Notes under the pieces: model-generated
Seen by the model: the letters and a program-made list of their open reading frames with translations, nothing else
Databases searched by the model: none
What the model was told of the DNA's origin: nothing
Shown here: one piece after another, positions 1 through 7,932 of the stretch
Layout: the number at the start of each line of letters is the position of its first letter
How positions within the stretch are numbered: the stretch's first letter is position 1
DNA from: Salpingoeca rosetta
Lineage: Eukaryota > Opisthokonta > Choanoflagellata > Craspedida > Salpingoecidae
DNA length: 10,000 nt
Reading direction: 5' to 3'
Assembly: GCF_000188695.1 (NCBI RefSeq)
Contig: NW_004754927.1
Coordinates: 90,266 to 100,265 of the forward strand
Made by a program: the position numbers and the translations under genes

Positions 1-69
1 CACGCGTCCAAAACAGACGCACGCGTGCACACGCCACACCCGCACGCACGCAGGCGCAATTGAACATAC

Positions 70-688
70 ACACCAAGTCGAAATGGTGCCGTGCAAGAGA
101 ACTGTTTCAAGCACGAGCTGTTCCATGTCGCCGTATTGCTCGTTGACAATGTGGCACATGGCAGGGAAGCGATTGCGGAGGAGTGCCGTCTGTGTGAATG
201 TGGTGGGAAATCAGGTGGGAGAGTGTCGGCGCAATATGAGCGGAAGCTGTTTGCATTTGAGCCGATCGCCTTGTACGCCTTGTACAGGCAGCAAGGCTCC
301 AGCAGTAAGCAGAATGGGCGCGGTGGAAAGCGTGGATGCTGAACGAAGGTGGTGTGCACGTGCACCTGTGTGTTGATAGTGTAGAAGATACGCCGTGTCT
401 CCGTGTACGAGAGGAGGTGGTGCTGCCTCAACACAAGCAAGCTCTTTCGGACTTGCTCAGGGCTGAGCTCTGTCAAGCGCACCAAGGTCTGCATGGTACA
501 TGAGCACTTGAACAAGACCTTGGCCACCTACGATTCAGATAGAGGCGGACGACAGTGTGAGTGAGTGAGTGAGTGAGTGAGTGAGTGAGTGAGTGGTAGG
601 GGGACGGAGGGAGGGGACACAGAGAGGTGGCAGAGGGGACACAGAGAGGGGGGCGGAGGGGACACAGAGAGGGGGGCGGAGGGGACAC

Positions 689-745
<57 letters not shown>

Positions 746-1042
746 GACAGAGACAGAGACAGATAGACAGACGGACACAGAGCAAAAGGAGTGTCACAAT
801 GTCACAATGTCACAATGGCACAATGCACAAGGCATCTTGTCTCTTGTCAGTGGACGATTGCAGAGCCTTCTGCACATCAAAACACTCTCCCTCCACCCCA
901 CTCCAAACCACATTCGCATCCACACACATACGCGCACGCATACAGACAGAGGGACATCCAACCAAGAGCGTACCTTTGCCACGAGCGGCCCAAAGTCTTC
1001 CTCGAGGATGGCCAGTGCACACTCACGCGCCACCTCCATCAT
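70..1042 (-). CDS. POLR3C: RNA polymerase III subunit RPC3 (POLR3C / yeast RPC82), N-terminal part, three exons, truncated by window edge
   Basis: Exons on the minus strand are 1042-974, 527-366 and 189 to about 70-74. All seen junctions are GT-AG: donor AAG|GTACGC, acceptor TCGTAG|GTG, donor CAG|GTGCAC, acceptor CACACAG|ACG. The spliced frame stays open. Exon 1 gives MMEVARECALAILEEDFGPL; exon 2 includes LSPEQVRKSLLVLRQHHLLSY; exon 3 includes RNRFPAMCHIVNEQYG and LVLETVLLHG. From memory these line up with almost no gaps with the N-terminal winged-helix region of animal RPC3 (its FGEIVEK, LDQVKKALCVLVQHNLVSY and LIVEELLLNGKL segments). RPC3 belongs to the RPC3/RPC6/RPC7 subcomplex of nuclear Pol III that helps initiation and promoter opening. 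An in-frame stop lies upstream of the paired ATGs at 1042 and 1039, so this is the start. The exon 3 donor is ambiguous (GTs after 74, 72 and 70). About 118 residues are visible; most of the gene lies left of the window. Confidence 0.86.
190..365 (-). other. POLR3C intron 2 (176 bp)
   Basis: On the minus strand it begins GTGCACGTGCAC and ends CATTCACACAG. It sits in phase 0 between the codon for Gln in FYTINTQ and the Thr of TALLRNRFP. Reading through it would give an uncharacteristic Pro/His/Cys-rich peptide, and the two flanking exons match RPC3 only when it is removed. Confidence 0.8.
556..781. repeat. Compound polypurine repeat block: (GTGA)n, 22-23-bp minisatellite, GAGACA/GA/GACA repeats
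   Basis: Three repeat types follow one another on the plus strand. (GTGA)n covers about 556-594. A minisatellite with the core GGGGACACAGAGAGG starts at 613, 635, 658 and 681 (spacings 22, 23, 23). Hexamer GAGACA, dinucleotide GA and tetramer GACA runs then continue to about 781. The whole block lies inside POLR3C intron 1. Confidence 0.93.
790..828. repeat. 9-bp tandem repeat (TGTCACAA-type)
   Basis: The 9-mer TGTCACAAT occurs in direct tandem about three times, followed by degenerate copies GGCACAAT and GCACAA. It lies in POLR3C intron 1, next to the purine repeat block. Confidence 0.85.
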
Positions 1043-1260
1043 CTCTATTGCTGTTGATGCTGGTTACACGAGTGAACACTGAATTCAGTTTATGGAAAGG
1101 ACAGCACAGAGCACACACAATTTCCACAGCAAGTTGTTGGTCGCTACCAACCAGTGTTTTCAACAACGGGTCTTTGGTTGAATGTCACTGTTCGTAACAA
1201 GCAAGCAAGCAAGTGTCACAGCTTTCCCATGCACGCGTGTGCACGAACACATGCATGCCT

Positions 1261-1321
1261 TTGTCTTGTCTTGCCTTGCCTTGCCTTGCCTTGCCTTGCC
1301 TTGTCTTGCCTTGCCTTGCTT
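1261..1321. repeat. Pentanucleotide microsatellite (TTGCC)n with TTGTC variants
   Basis: About twelve tandem copies of TTGCC. Copies at the start and near the middle carry a T in place of the first C (TTGTC). The unit is not a multiple of three, so frames crossing it cycle and have no coding meaning. Confidence 0.95.
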
Positions 1322-1377
1322 GTGGGCATGTTTCACAATGGTACGACTGGTCACTCGCTTCCCCAACCCCACTCCCA

Positions 1378-1456
1378 CGCACACATACACACACGCACAC
1401 AAACTCACTCACTCACTCACTACTCACTCACACACACACACACACACACACACACA
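1378..1456. repeat. CA / CACT compound microsatellite
   Basis: Alternating CACA and ACTC runs end in an almost pure (CA)n from about 1430 to 1455. It sits in the divergent spacer upstream of the mucin-like gene. Confidence 0.9.
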
Positions 1457-1941
1457 TCCCCACCTCCAGGCACGCACCGACTGGACATTGCTGACGGCCT
1501 CACACAACGACGTCACATCATGTCACGCACACACACACACACACTTGCTCTCTCACACACGTGAACACACGCCGCTCTCACGCACGCCAGCACGAACATG
1601 CACATGGCACATGTGCACGTACCCTCTCTCCCTCGCCCTCACTCGCCTGCGCGCTGTGTGCTTCGTCGCCGCTGCACCCCTGAGCGAGCCGGCTGCAGCG
1701 CAGCGCTCTCGCCCTATTTGTGAAGGTCGAGGTGATGGCGAGTTCATTTTCATCTGCACCCAGCATTGCGACTCACCACCAGACCTCAAGAGGAAACGCC
1801 AAGCACCTCCCAAGCCCAGGACCAGGCCCACACACTGTGCGTGACCTTCACCGCAACTGACCACCTCCTCGTCTTTGAGCGAGCGTTCCTCGGTTCCCCG
1901 CGCACACCTCTTCGCACACCTCTTCGCGCACGACCGACAAG

Positions 1942-3162
1942 ATGCGGCTGCACGCGTTCGCTGTCGCCGCCGCGTGCCTGATGCTCTTGCACGCAACGGC
2001 TGCCCTTGAATCAACCGATGCACCGGCGTATCCATCGTACACCACAACGAAGAAAGCCTACACCACAACAACGGAGGCACCCGCTTACACGACAACCAAG
2101 GCCTACACCACCACGACGGAAGCACCTGCCTACACAACCACAAAGGCCTACACCACCACGACGGAAGCACCTGCCTACACAACCACAAAGGCCTACACCA
2201 CCACGACGGAGGCACCTGCCTACACAACGACCAAGGCCTACACCACAACAACGGAGGCGCCGTCCTACACCACGGAGAAGAACCCATATGCTCCCAAGAC
2301 CACGACCGAGGCCCCGTCCTACACCACCACAAAGGCATACACCACAACCACGGAGGCACCGTCCTACACCACCACCACCACCACCAAGGCATACACGACC
2401 AAGCCTCCCGCCTACACCACGGAAGCGCCCGTCTACACCACGGAGGCCCCAGCTTACACGACACAGCCACCTGCATACACCACCCAGTCTCCACAGTACA
2501 CCACCCAGCCTCCTCAGTACACCACCCAGCCTCCAGCTTACACCACCCAGCCCCCGCAGTACACCACCCAGCCCCCGCAGTACACCACCCAGCCCCCGCA
2601 GTACACCACCCAGCCCCCGCAGTACACCACCCAGCCACCACAGTACACCACCCAGCCACCGGCCTACACCACCCAGCCCCCGCAGTACACCACCCAGCAT
2701 CCCGCTTACACCACGCGGCCCGCCTACCCTGTCTACACGACCCAACCACCCGCATACACGACACAGCCACCCCAGTACACGACACAGCCACCCGCATACA
2801 CCACCCAGCCTCCGCAGTACACCACCCAGCCTCCGCAGTACACCACCCAGCCTCCGCAGTACACCACGCAGCCACCTGTCTACACCACCCAGCCACCTGT
2901 GTACACCACTCAGCCCCCCAAGTACACCACGCAGCCACCTGCCTACACGACGACCACCAAGTGCAACAACGCCTACGGCGGCTGCGATGACGTGGCGCAG
3001 GGCGATCCCAGCGGCAACACGGACTCGTCCAGCTCCGGCGCCAACGGATCTGGCCTCTCCGCCGGTGCCATTGCAGGCATCGTTGTTGGCGCGCTGCTGC
3101 TTGTCGGCGTTGTTGTTGGCGGCGCCTTCTACGCCAAGAAGAAGGCCGACGCGTCCAACTAA
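1942..3162 (+). CDS. Mucin-like single-pass surface protein with Tyr/Thr/Pro tandem repeats (406 aa, intronless)
   Basis: I do not recognise a named family. The order is: signal peptide at residues 1 to about 22 (hydrophobic core FAVAAACLMLLHATAA); 15-residue repeats of the type AYTTTKAYTTTTEAP at about 28-150; 26 units of YTTQPPx at 151-334, one of them 9 residues long; a short stalk with two Cys (KCNNAYGGCDD) and a Ser/Gly linker; a membrane helix at about 374-397 (AIAGIVVGALLLVGVVVGG); and a short basic tail AKKKADASN. This predicts a type I plasma-membrane protein whose ectodomain could be densely O-glycosylated on Thr. The Gly-rich helix after a Ser-rich linker resembles fungal WSC/Mid2-type sensors in layout only. 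The start is the first ATG of the frame after the leader, directly before the signal peptide. Stop TAA at 3160. An adhesive, stalk or coat role is inference. Confidence 0.9.
   Translation: MRLHAFAVAAACLMLLHATAALESTDAPAYPSYTTTKKAYTTTTEAPAYTTTKAYTTTTEAPAYTTTKAYTTTTEAPAYTTTKAYTTTTEAPAYTTTKAYTTTTEAPSYTTEKNPYAPKTTTEAPSYTTTKAYTTTTEAPSYTTTTTTKAYTTKPPAYTTEAPVYTTEAPAYTTQPPAYTTQSPQYTTQPPQYTTQPPAYTTQPPQYTTQPPQYTTQPPQYTTQPPQYTTQPPQYTTQPPAYTTQPPQYTTQHPAYTTRPAYPVYTTQPPAYTTQPPQYTTQPPAYTTQPPQYTTQPPQYTTQPPQYTTQPPVYTTQPPVYTTQPPKYTTQPPAYTTTTKCNNAYGGCDDVAQGDPSGNTDSSSSGANGSGLSAGAIAGIVVGALLLVGVVVGGAFYAKKKADASN
2041..2391 (+). repeat. 45-bp coding tandem repeat (15-residue units)
   Basis: Units encoding AYTTTKAYTTTTEAP recur four to five times nearly perfectly. 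A diverged unit (SYTTEKNPYAPKTTTEAP) and two further partial units follow. The best-conserved DNA copies lie between about 2089 and 2250. Confidence 0.92.
2392..2943 (+). repeat. 21-bp coding tandem repeat (YTTQPPx heptads)
   Basis: Twenty-five heptads plus one 9-residue unit (YTTRPAYPV) run without a break. The last position of each unit is Gln, Ala, Val or Lys. About four neighbouring units near 2557-2635 are identical at the base level, including third positions. Confidence 0.95.
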
Positions 3163-3513
3163 ACCACGTCCCCACGTGGCTTCTCCGCTGATGAGGCACC
3201 AACCACAACCCCAACCCCATGTCCTTTCATTGTCTCGTCTTGGTTTCGTTCCTATGCACGTCAGCCAGTGTGCTTTGTCCGTTGTGTAATCACATCATCA
3301 CGTCACTGTTGTACTGTCACTGTACCCCTACCAAACCGCCTCCGACGGCGGACAATGTCACTTATGTAAATACACAACACCCCAAGCAACACGACGTAAT
3401 GCACTGTAACCGCAACACGCAAGACAGAGATCGAGAGATGGTGACTGAGAGGGAGTGGGAGTGTATGTGAGTGAGTGAGAGGAAGAAAGATCGATGTAGT
3501 TGAATGATGTCGA

Positions 3514-3514
<1 letters not shown>
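3163..3514 (+). other. 3' region of the mucin-like gene (probable 3' UTR, then spacer)
   Basis: No convincing ORF. I see no AATAAA in this stretch. TGTAAATA at 3365-3372 fits the Pumilio-type element TGTANATA, about 200 bases after the stop. A purine-rich GAGTGAGTGA stretch near 3465-3480 leads to the CA repeat. Confidence 0.5.
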
Positions 3515-3572
<58 letters not shown>

Positions 3573-3584
3573 GCACGCACGCAC
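3515..3584. repeat. (AC)n microsatellite with (GCAC)n end
   Basis: Pure AC for about 54 bases (3515-3568), then four GCAC units. Confidence 0.97.
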
Positions 3585-4000
3585 AGGCTGAAATTCAGTG
3601 CGGGAACAACGACCTCTTGTTCAGTGACAATGACGACGACGACCTATTGTGCCCGTGCATGCATTCATCTTCCACTCTACTGAAGACCCGCTGAAGCAAG
3701 CGCCAGCCGCCATGTGAAGAATGGCGAAAGCGACGCCAGCCGCCAGTGTCACCTGCTAGTGTCACCCGCCCACGTCACGGACACGACCATGGATGGAAGA
3801 AGGAAGACCCAAGTAAGCAGTGGCATATTGTTCTTCACCCTAATGTCTGCGCTTCTGCGCGCCCAGCTGTAAGCAAGCAAGGCGAGCGAGCGGTTCATGC
3901 TTCTTCCTTGCCTGTGACGCCGCGTAGCCCATGCTCTCTGTTCATGGCGTTGCGTGAGGTTGCTCTGACATCCATCCATCCATCATTTGACTTGTCGACA
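3585..4000. other. Intergenic region upstream of the large membrane-protein gene
   Basis: No supported gene. It contains the direct repeat CGCCAGCCGCCA at 3701-3712 and 3734-3745, a duplicated AGTGTCACC nearby, and a (CATC)n run at about 3970-3983. A small frame ATGGATGGAAGAAGGAAGAC from 3789 ends at a good-looking splice donor (CCCAA|GTAAGC). It could be a first coding exon of the downstream gene; see the findings. Confidence 0.45.
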
Positions 4001-4216
4001 GACACCCTCGACGTGTCGACACAACCCCACAAACACCCTCGACACACACACCCTCGACACACCCTCGATACAGACACCCTCGACGTGTCGACACAACCCC
4101 ACAAACACCCTCGACACACACACCCTCGACACACCCTCGATACAGACACCCTCGACGTGTCGACACAACCCCACAAACACCCTCGACACACACACCCTCG
4201 ACACACACACCCTCGA
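4001..4216. repeat. 72-bp satellite, three copies
   Basis: Units start at 4001, 4073 and 4145, exactly 72 bases apart. The first two are essentially identical and the third diverges near its end into the 15-bp array. Each contains four CCCTCGA motifs and the 10-base palindrome GTGTCGACAC. A partial copy of the palindrome (TGTCGACA) precedes the array at about 3993. Confidence 0.96.
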
Positions 4217-4244
4217 CACACACACCCTCGACACACACACCCTC

Positions 4245-4254
<10 letters not shown>
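4180..4254. repeat. 15-bp tandem repeat CCCTCGACACACACA, five copies
   Basis: CCCTCG starts at 4180, 4195, 4210, 4225 and 4240, spaced exactly 15 bases. The same 15-base interval occurs once inside each 72-bp unit, so this array looks like an expansion of that sub-segment. Confidence 0.95.

Positions 4255-4314
<60 letters not shown>
4246..4314. repeat. (AC)n microsatellite, about 69 bp
   Basis: Uninterrupted AC continuing directly from the last 15-bp unit, followed by ATACC and a short CAA run. A C-rich homopolymer tract lies further on at about 4385-4397. Confidence 0.97.
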
Positions 4315-4317
<3 letters not shown>

Positions 4318-4478
4318 CAACAACAACAACGCACGACCACACGATCTCTGGCACCGAACCAACCGCGCCTCGTCCCTCCCCCGTCCCCCCCCCCCCGCCC
4401 CAACTTCCACCAGCCACCCACCACCAACAGAGCGGTGCAGATCGCACTGACGGCTGCGGTTGACTGGCGCAGCTGGCA

Positions 4479-6909
4479 ATGCCAGCCACCTCCCGACCCA
4501 GCAGCAGCAGTAAACGTCGCATCAGCAATCCCAACCGCCCACCCCAGCATTGCAGCGCCAACAAGCTCCACCGCACACACACCAACCGCTTCTGGTGGAG
4601 TCCGCAACGCCTTCTCACCGTCATGACAGCTGCAACCTCTATCATCGTACTGAAGCCGCAACACGTGGCATCGCCAGCACAGGACATGCGCCTGTGCCAG
4701 TGGGAGCCTTGTCCTCAATTCTGCCTCGACCGCAACACATACCTCACACACTGGGATTCAGGCGCGCGCGAGTGCACTCTGCCGCCAGGCGCAGCAGGCG
4801 AGCTCACCGCAACCCCTGCCACATCGACACTCACGTCAAGCGACACCATCAGCACCTTGGCGCCGCTCGCGGCCTCGGCCAACAACACTATCCTCGCCAA
4901 CCACACGCCCATGTTCGAGGGGACGTCCTCCGACAACAACTTCAGTATCCCCGTTGGCAGGGCCGCCACGGCTGGCCTGGCTGCATCCGCGGTTGTTCTC
5001 CTCTGCTGTTGTTGTTGTATCTGCTCTGCTGTCGGTATCAGGCGCTTCCTGGACTGCTGTTGTTGCTGGCGTCGCCGTCACCACGACCGCCACCGCTACG
5101 GCCAACCCTTGGCCCCCTACCCGTACGCACCCAACGTCGTTCCCGCGCCAGCATACGTGATGCAGGGTGGCATCCCCATGGCGTATCCTGAACACGGCCG
5201 CCGCCGCCGCCGCCGCCAACGCAGATTCGCCTTCTATGGCGATGGTGATGTCGATGATGTCGACGACTGGGACGACGAAGATGATGGCGGTCGTCGTGGT
5301 GGTCGTCAGCGACAACAACAGCGGCAAAGGCGGCGCGGGCGCAGGCGTGGGCGTGATGGTGATGGTGATGACAGGCGACGGCAACGACGAGATGAGGATG
5401 ATGATAATGATGATGATGATGATGATGATGATGGTGACAGACACGGCGACAGCAAGCATAGAGGTGATGGTGTCGATGACGATGGTGGCAGCAGCAGTGC
5501 CCGTGGTCGCAGAAGGAAAAGGAGGTTTCAGCTGCGCCGTCTGCGTGGTCATGCTGATGGCACCAACAGGCATGATGATGAGGGTGGTGATCAGCTTGGT
5601 GGCAATGTGGGCCTCCGTGTCGACGACGGTGACAGCCCACGCAGCCACCGCTCATCTCTCCTCTCCATTGAATTGGCTGCTCACGACCTGCCCCTCACTG
5701 ACTGCAGCAACGGCGCCAGCAGCGATGATGACGGCGACCGTGGTGGTCATGACGACACTGAAGACGCCAATGCTATACATGGCACCCGAGCTGGCGACGG
5801 CATGTACCGAGTGTCGGCGCTAATGAATACAGAGAATCTCGACATGCGAGGCGTGACACCAGAGGACGATGAAGACTGGACATCAGTGTCACCGCACTAC
5901 GTTCCACCGGGCACGACTGCCGAAATCGCTCCTGCCCCGTCATCCTCCCTGTTTTCGCACCACGACCAGCTCGCCCCCGGGCATGTGCAGGAGCCACGAC
6001 GGAACTACCACCAACAGCACCCGCACCCCGTATCCACGGCAGCATCGCCAACGGAGTCACCGCCGTCATCGCCACATCTGGCAGGCGCACCCTACGTAAC
6101 ACTGAAGAAGCACCCGTCATCTCCACCCCCAACAGCAACAGCACCGCCATTGCCATCAGCACCACCGGCAACATTCGCAACAGCATCGTCAGCAACAGCG
6201 CAAGCAGAAGCAGCAGCAAGGCACGCCCAGCAGTTGCTACACAAGCCTGGCCGGCAGCCAAAGATTACAAGCAGCATGAGCGACACCCACGCCACACGCG
6301 CTGCCGTCGTCCGTAACGGCGGGCATGAAGAAACCCACACCACGCAACGTGGTGAGCAGTGGGGTGCGACGCATCTACAAAGGAGTGAGAGTGTCTGCAG
6401 TCCCCCGCAGGCCACACGCTCACCCCACCGCGACCATCACAGAGCGCAGGCACGTGCTGCAGAGGAAGAACGGCGACAGCGCGGTTTCAGTGTGAGGGAA
6501 GATGAGGAGAATGTCATTGGTGGTCGTGGAGGCGATGCTGGTGAGAGCAGCTGCGGCGACAGCACATTCGGCGTGCATGGGTCGCCCGCGCGCGTGGTCC
6601 GGACAATGGAGTGGAGCGAGCCGCCAGTGCTGGTGTGGGACCTGCGCAACAAGGGCGGTGACCGGGCGGCGGAGGTGCAGCAGGTGCGCGAATTCAACCG
6701 CAGATACCCGGGACGTGGTGTTCGAGATGGTGGCGATGTGATGGTGACAAGCGATGATGACAGATCAGTATCATTGCAGAATTCGGTGGGGTCGGGCGCA
6801 GGATACAGCCGTGATGGCGTTGGTGGTCGCGTTGACGGCCATGCTGACGTCATATCATCGAGTGACAGCGACCAGTGGGACACATGCGCAACCACTGCCA
6901 CTGCTCGCC

Positions 6910-6982
<73 letters not shown>

Positions 6983-7646
6983 CCAACAGCAGCAGCAGCA
7001 GCAGCAGCAGTCCTCATCAGCAGATTCATCGCAGACGTCACTGTACCTGTCTTCGTGCGCATCCTCACCCATCATGGCTACACAGTCAGCACCGGCAGTC
7101 TCGAGCAACATTGCAGCTGCACTTGGCGCAGATCGCTGGTCACACCGCGTCAACCCACGTGTCCCGCCACGCATGCGCCACGCCAGCGACGATTGGGATG
7201 AGGAGTATGGAGACGATGACGATTACGATGGCGAGTATGATGGGTATGCTTACAGTGAAGAGTATGATGGGTACGAGGACGAGGAGCATGAAGGTGAAGG
7301 CGATTGTGACCACAGCTACGAGGACGAGGAGGACGAGGAGTACGATGAGCAGGACTACGATGAGCGTGGTGGGCTGCCTGAATTCTCCTCGGCCCTGTCC
7401 GTGCAACGCGTTGGTCGCCGTATGGCACAACCACGCCCACGCAGGCACAGCCGCAACCACAGCAACAGCATCGGCAGCAGCACGAGTGCACGACGCCGTG
7501 GTGGTGGTGGTGGTGGTGGTGAGAAGAGGGGTGGTGGGGGCTTTGGTGTGCAGGGGAGAGGCGAGCACGGCGCGAGAGACGTGGTGTTTCTGGATATGAG
7601 CGCAGCAGTGGAGGGTGATGCCGGCGCTGCTGAATCGAACGCATGA
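4479..7646 (+). CDS. Orphan single-pass membrane protein with Cys-clustered membrane span and long charged, polyQ cytoplasmic tail (1055 aa)
   Basis: Not recognised. The frame is open for 3168 bases, including non-repetitive stretches. Residues 44-58 are moderately hydrophobic (RLLTVMTAATSIIVL) and may be a signal sequence. A small ectodomain follows, with Cys at 73, 78, 82 and 99 and N-glycosylation sequons at N135, N141 and N154. A membrane span lies at about 163-187 (AATAGLAASAVVLL, then CCCCCIC), then IRRF and CCCCW, nine Cys on the inner face that could be palmitoylated. The tail has a Pro/Tyr patch (YPYAPNVVPAPAY), RGG-like and Asp-rich blocks at about 240-330, a less repetitive block at 708-747 (MEWSEPPVLVWDLRNKGGDR), polyQ at 811-844, an acidic Tyr-rich stretch at about 904-966 and a polyGly run. 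Type I topology is inferred. The true N-terminus is uncertain: an in-frame ATG lies at 4623, and an upstream exon spliced to an acceptor at 4472 is possible. Confidence 0.78.
5391..5434 (+). repeat. (GAT)n coding repeat (poly-Asp)
   Basis: A near-pure GAT run encodes an eight-residue Asp tract in the charged tail of the large membrane protein. In the +1 frame it reads Met-rich, which explains the false frame 5167-5823. Confidence 0.9.
6909..7010 (+). repeat. (CAA)24-CAC-CAA-(CAG)8 coding repeat (polyQ)
   Basis: Twenty-four CAA codons (residues 811-834), one CAC His (835), one CAA and eight CAG encode Gln 836-844. The tract is in frame with the 1055-residue protein. The same DNA gives poly-Asn or poly-Thr in other plus frames and poly-Val or poly-Cys on the minus strand, all rejected. 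Confidence 0.96.
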
Positions 7647-7932
7647 GAATATCTCGCGACATTCGGGCATGTTGTTCCTTCCCTCTTTCATGCGTTCACT
7701 GATTGCGTTGCATGGGCGTTAGGATGACTTGCACTGGCTCGTGTGTTTGTTTCAATTGTTGTGTTTAAACTGTACATGATGGACTGAAAAAGAGAAGAAA
7801 CGGCCTCTTGCATGGATACAAAATCGACGACACACACGCACAAGCACATACCCCAACCGCCATCACTAGCCAGCCACCACACAACTGATCACCATCACAG
7901 CACATGTCCACCAACGCCTGACCCTCCCCCCA
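7647..7932. other. Convergent spacer: 3' ends of the large membrane-protein gene and EMG1
   Basis: The two genes converge with 286 bases between stop codons, so their 3' UTRs are short or overlap. I see no AATAAA on either strand. The 64-residue minus frame at 7688-7882 has no recognisable features and is not called. Confidence 0.6.

Larger units (their letters stand above)
528..973 (-). other. POLR3C intron 1 (446 bp), repeat-filled
   Basis: Donor AAG|GTACGC at 974/973 and acceptor TCGTAG|GTG at 528/527, phase 0. On the sense (minus) strand the 5' part is TG-rich and about 230 bases before the acceptor are nearly all pyrimidine-rich repeats (TCTG, CTCT, CCCTCC, ACTC types). In effect this is one very long polypyrimidine tract. 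Plus-strand reading frames inside it (589-1197 and others) are repeat translations, not genes. Confidence 0.8.
1043..1941. promoter_or_regulatory. Divergent spacer between POLR3C and the mucin-like gene; putative promoters
   Basis: The 899 bases separate two start codons that point away from each other, so both promoters should lie here, but I see no clear TATA box. It holds a CTTGC-type pentamer repeat (1261-1321), CA/CACT repeats (1378-1456), and CA repeats (about 1525-1560) followed by a CACGTG at 1558. The last 100 bases before 1942 form a plausible 5' leader, with a tandem duplication of CGCACACCTCTT just upstream of the ATG. I see no convincing exon here; the plus-strand open frame 1182-1844 is repeat-derived. 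Confidence 0.5.

Noticed and set aside
83..376. Small plus-strand frames at the left edge with scattered Cys
   Set aside because: The minus strand here carries RPC3 exons with matching splice sites and family-specific sequence.
589..1197. Plus-strand frames rich in RDRERE/TDRQT and a Ser/Leu-rich minus counterpart
   Set aside because: They are translations of purine microsatellites within POLR3C intron 1, and they run across POLR3C exon 1 on the other strand.
1043..1941. Possible extra small gene or mobile element in the divergent spacer
   Set aside because: Only microsatellites and promoter-like leader sequence; no terminal inverted repeats, transposase or conserved peptide seen.
2392..2943. 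Heptads resembling the RNA polymerase II CTD (YSPTSPS)
   Set aside because: Same period and Tyr-first phase, but the Ser2/Ser5 pattern is absent, and the protein has a signal peptide and membrane helix instead of a polymerase body.
1553..3220. 555-codon open frame antisense to the mucin-like gene, rich in Trp-Cys repeats
   Set aside because: It is open only because the sense repeats are multiples of three bases. It has no sensible start, signal or domain, and the sense protein has signal peptide, stalk and membrane helix.
2006..3289. 427-codon plus-strand frame overlapping the mucin-like gene (Arg/Pro/Thr-rich)
   Set aside because: Out-of-frame reading of the same 45- and 21-bp repeats, lacking any independent feature.
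4001..4254. Regular repeats considered as a CRISPR-like array
   Set aside because: Units are contiguous with no unique spacers and shade into simple repeats in a eukaryotic setting.
4836..5655. Minus-strand Ile/Val/Ala-rich and His-rich frames resembling membrane or metal-binding proteins
   Set aside because: They arise from GAT/GTC-type coding repeats of the sense gene: ATC and CAT codons on the reverse strand give poly-Ile and poly-His.
7140..7691. Minus-strand hydrophobic frame opposite the acidic tail (183 codons)
   Set aside because: Leu/Ile/Val runs are the reverse complement of GAC/GAT/GAG acidic codons, and the sense frame is much longer and continuous.
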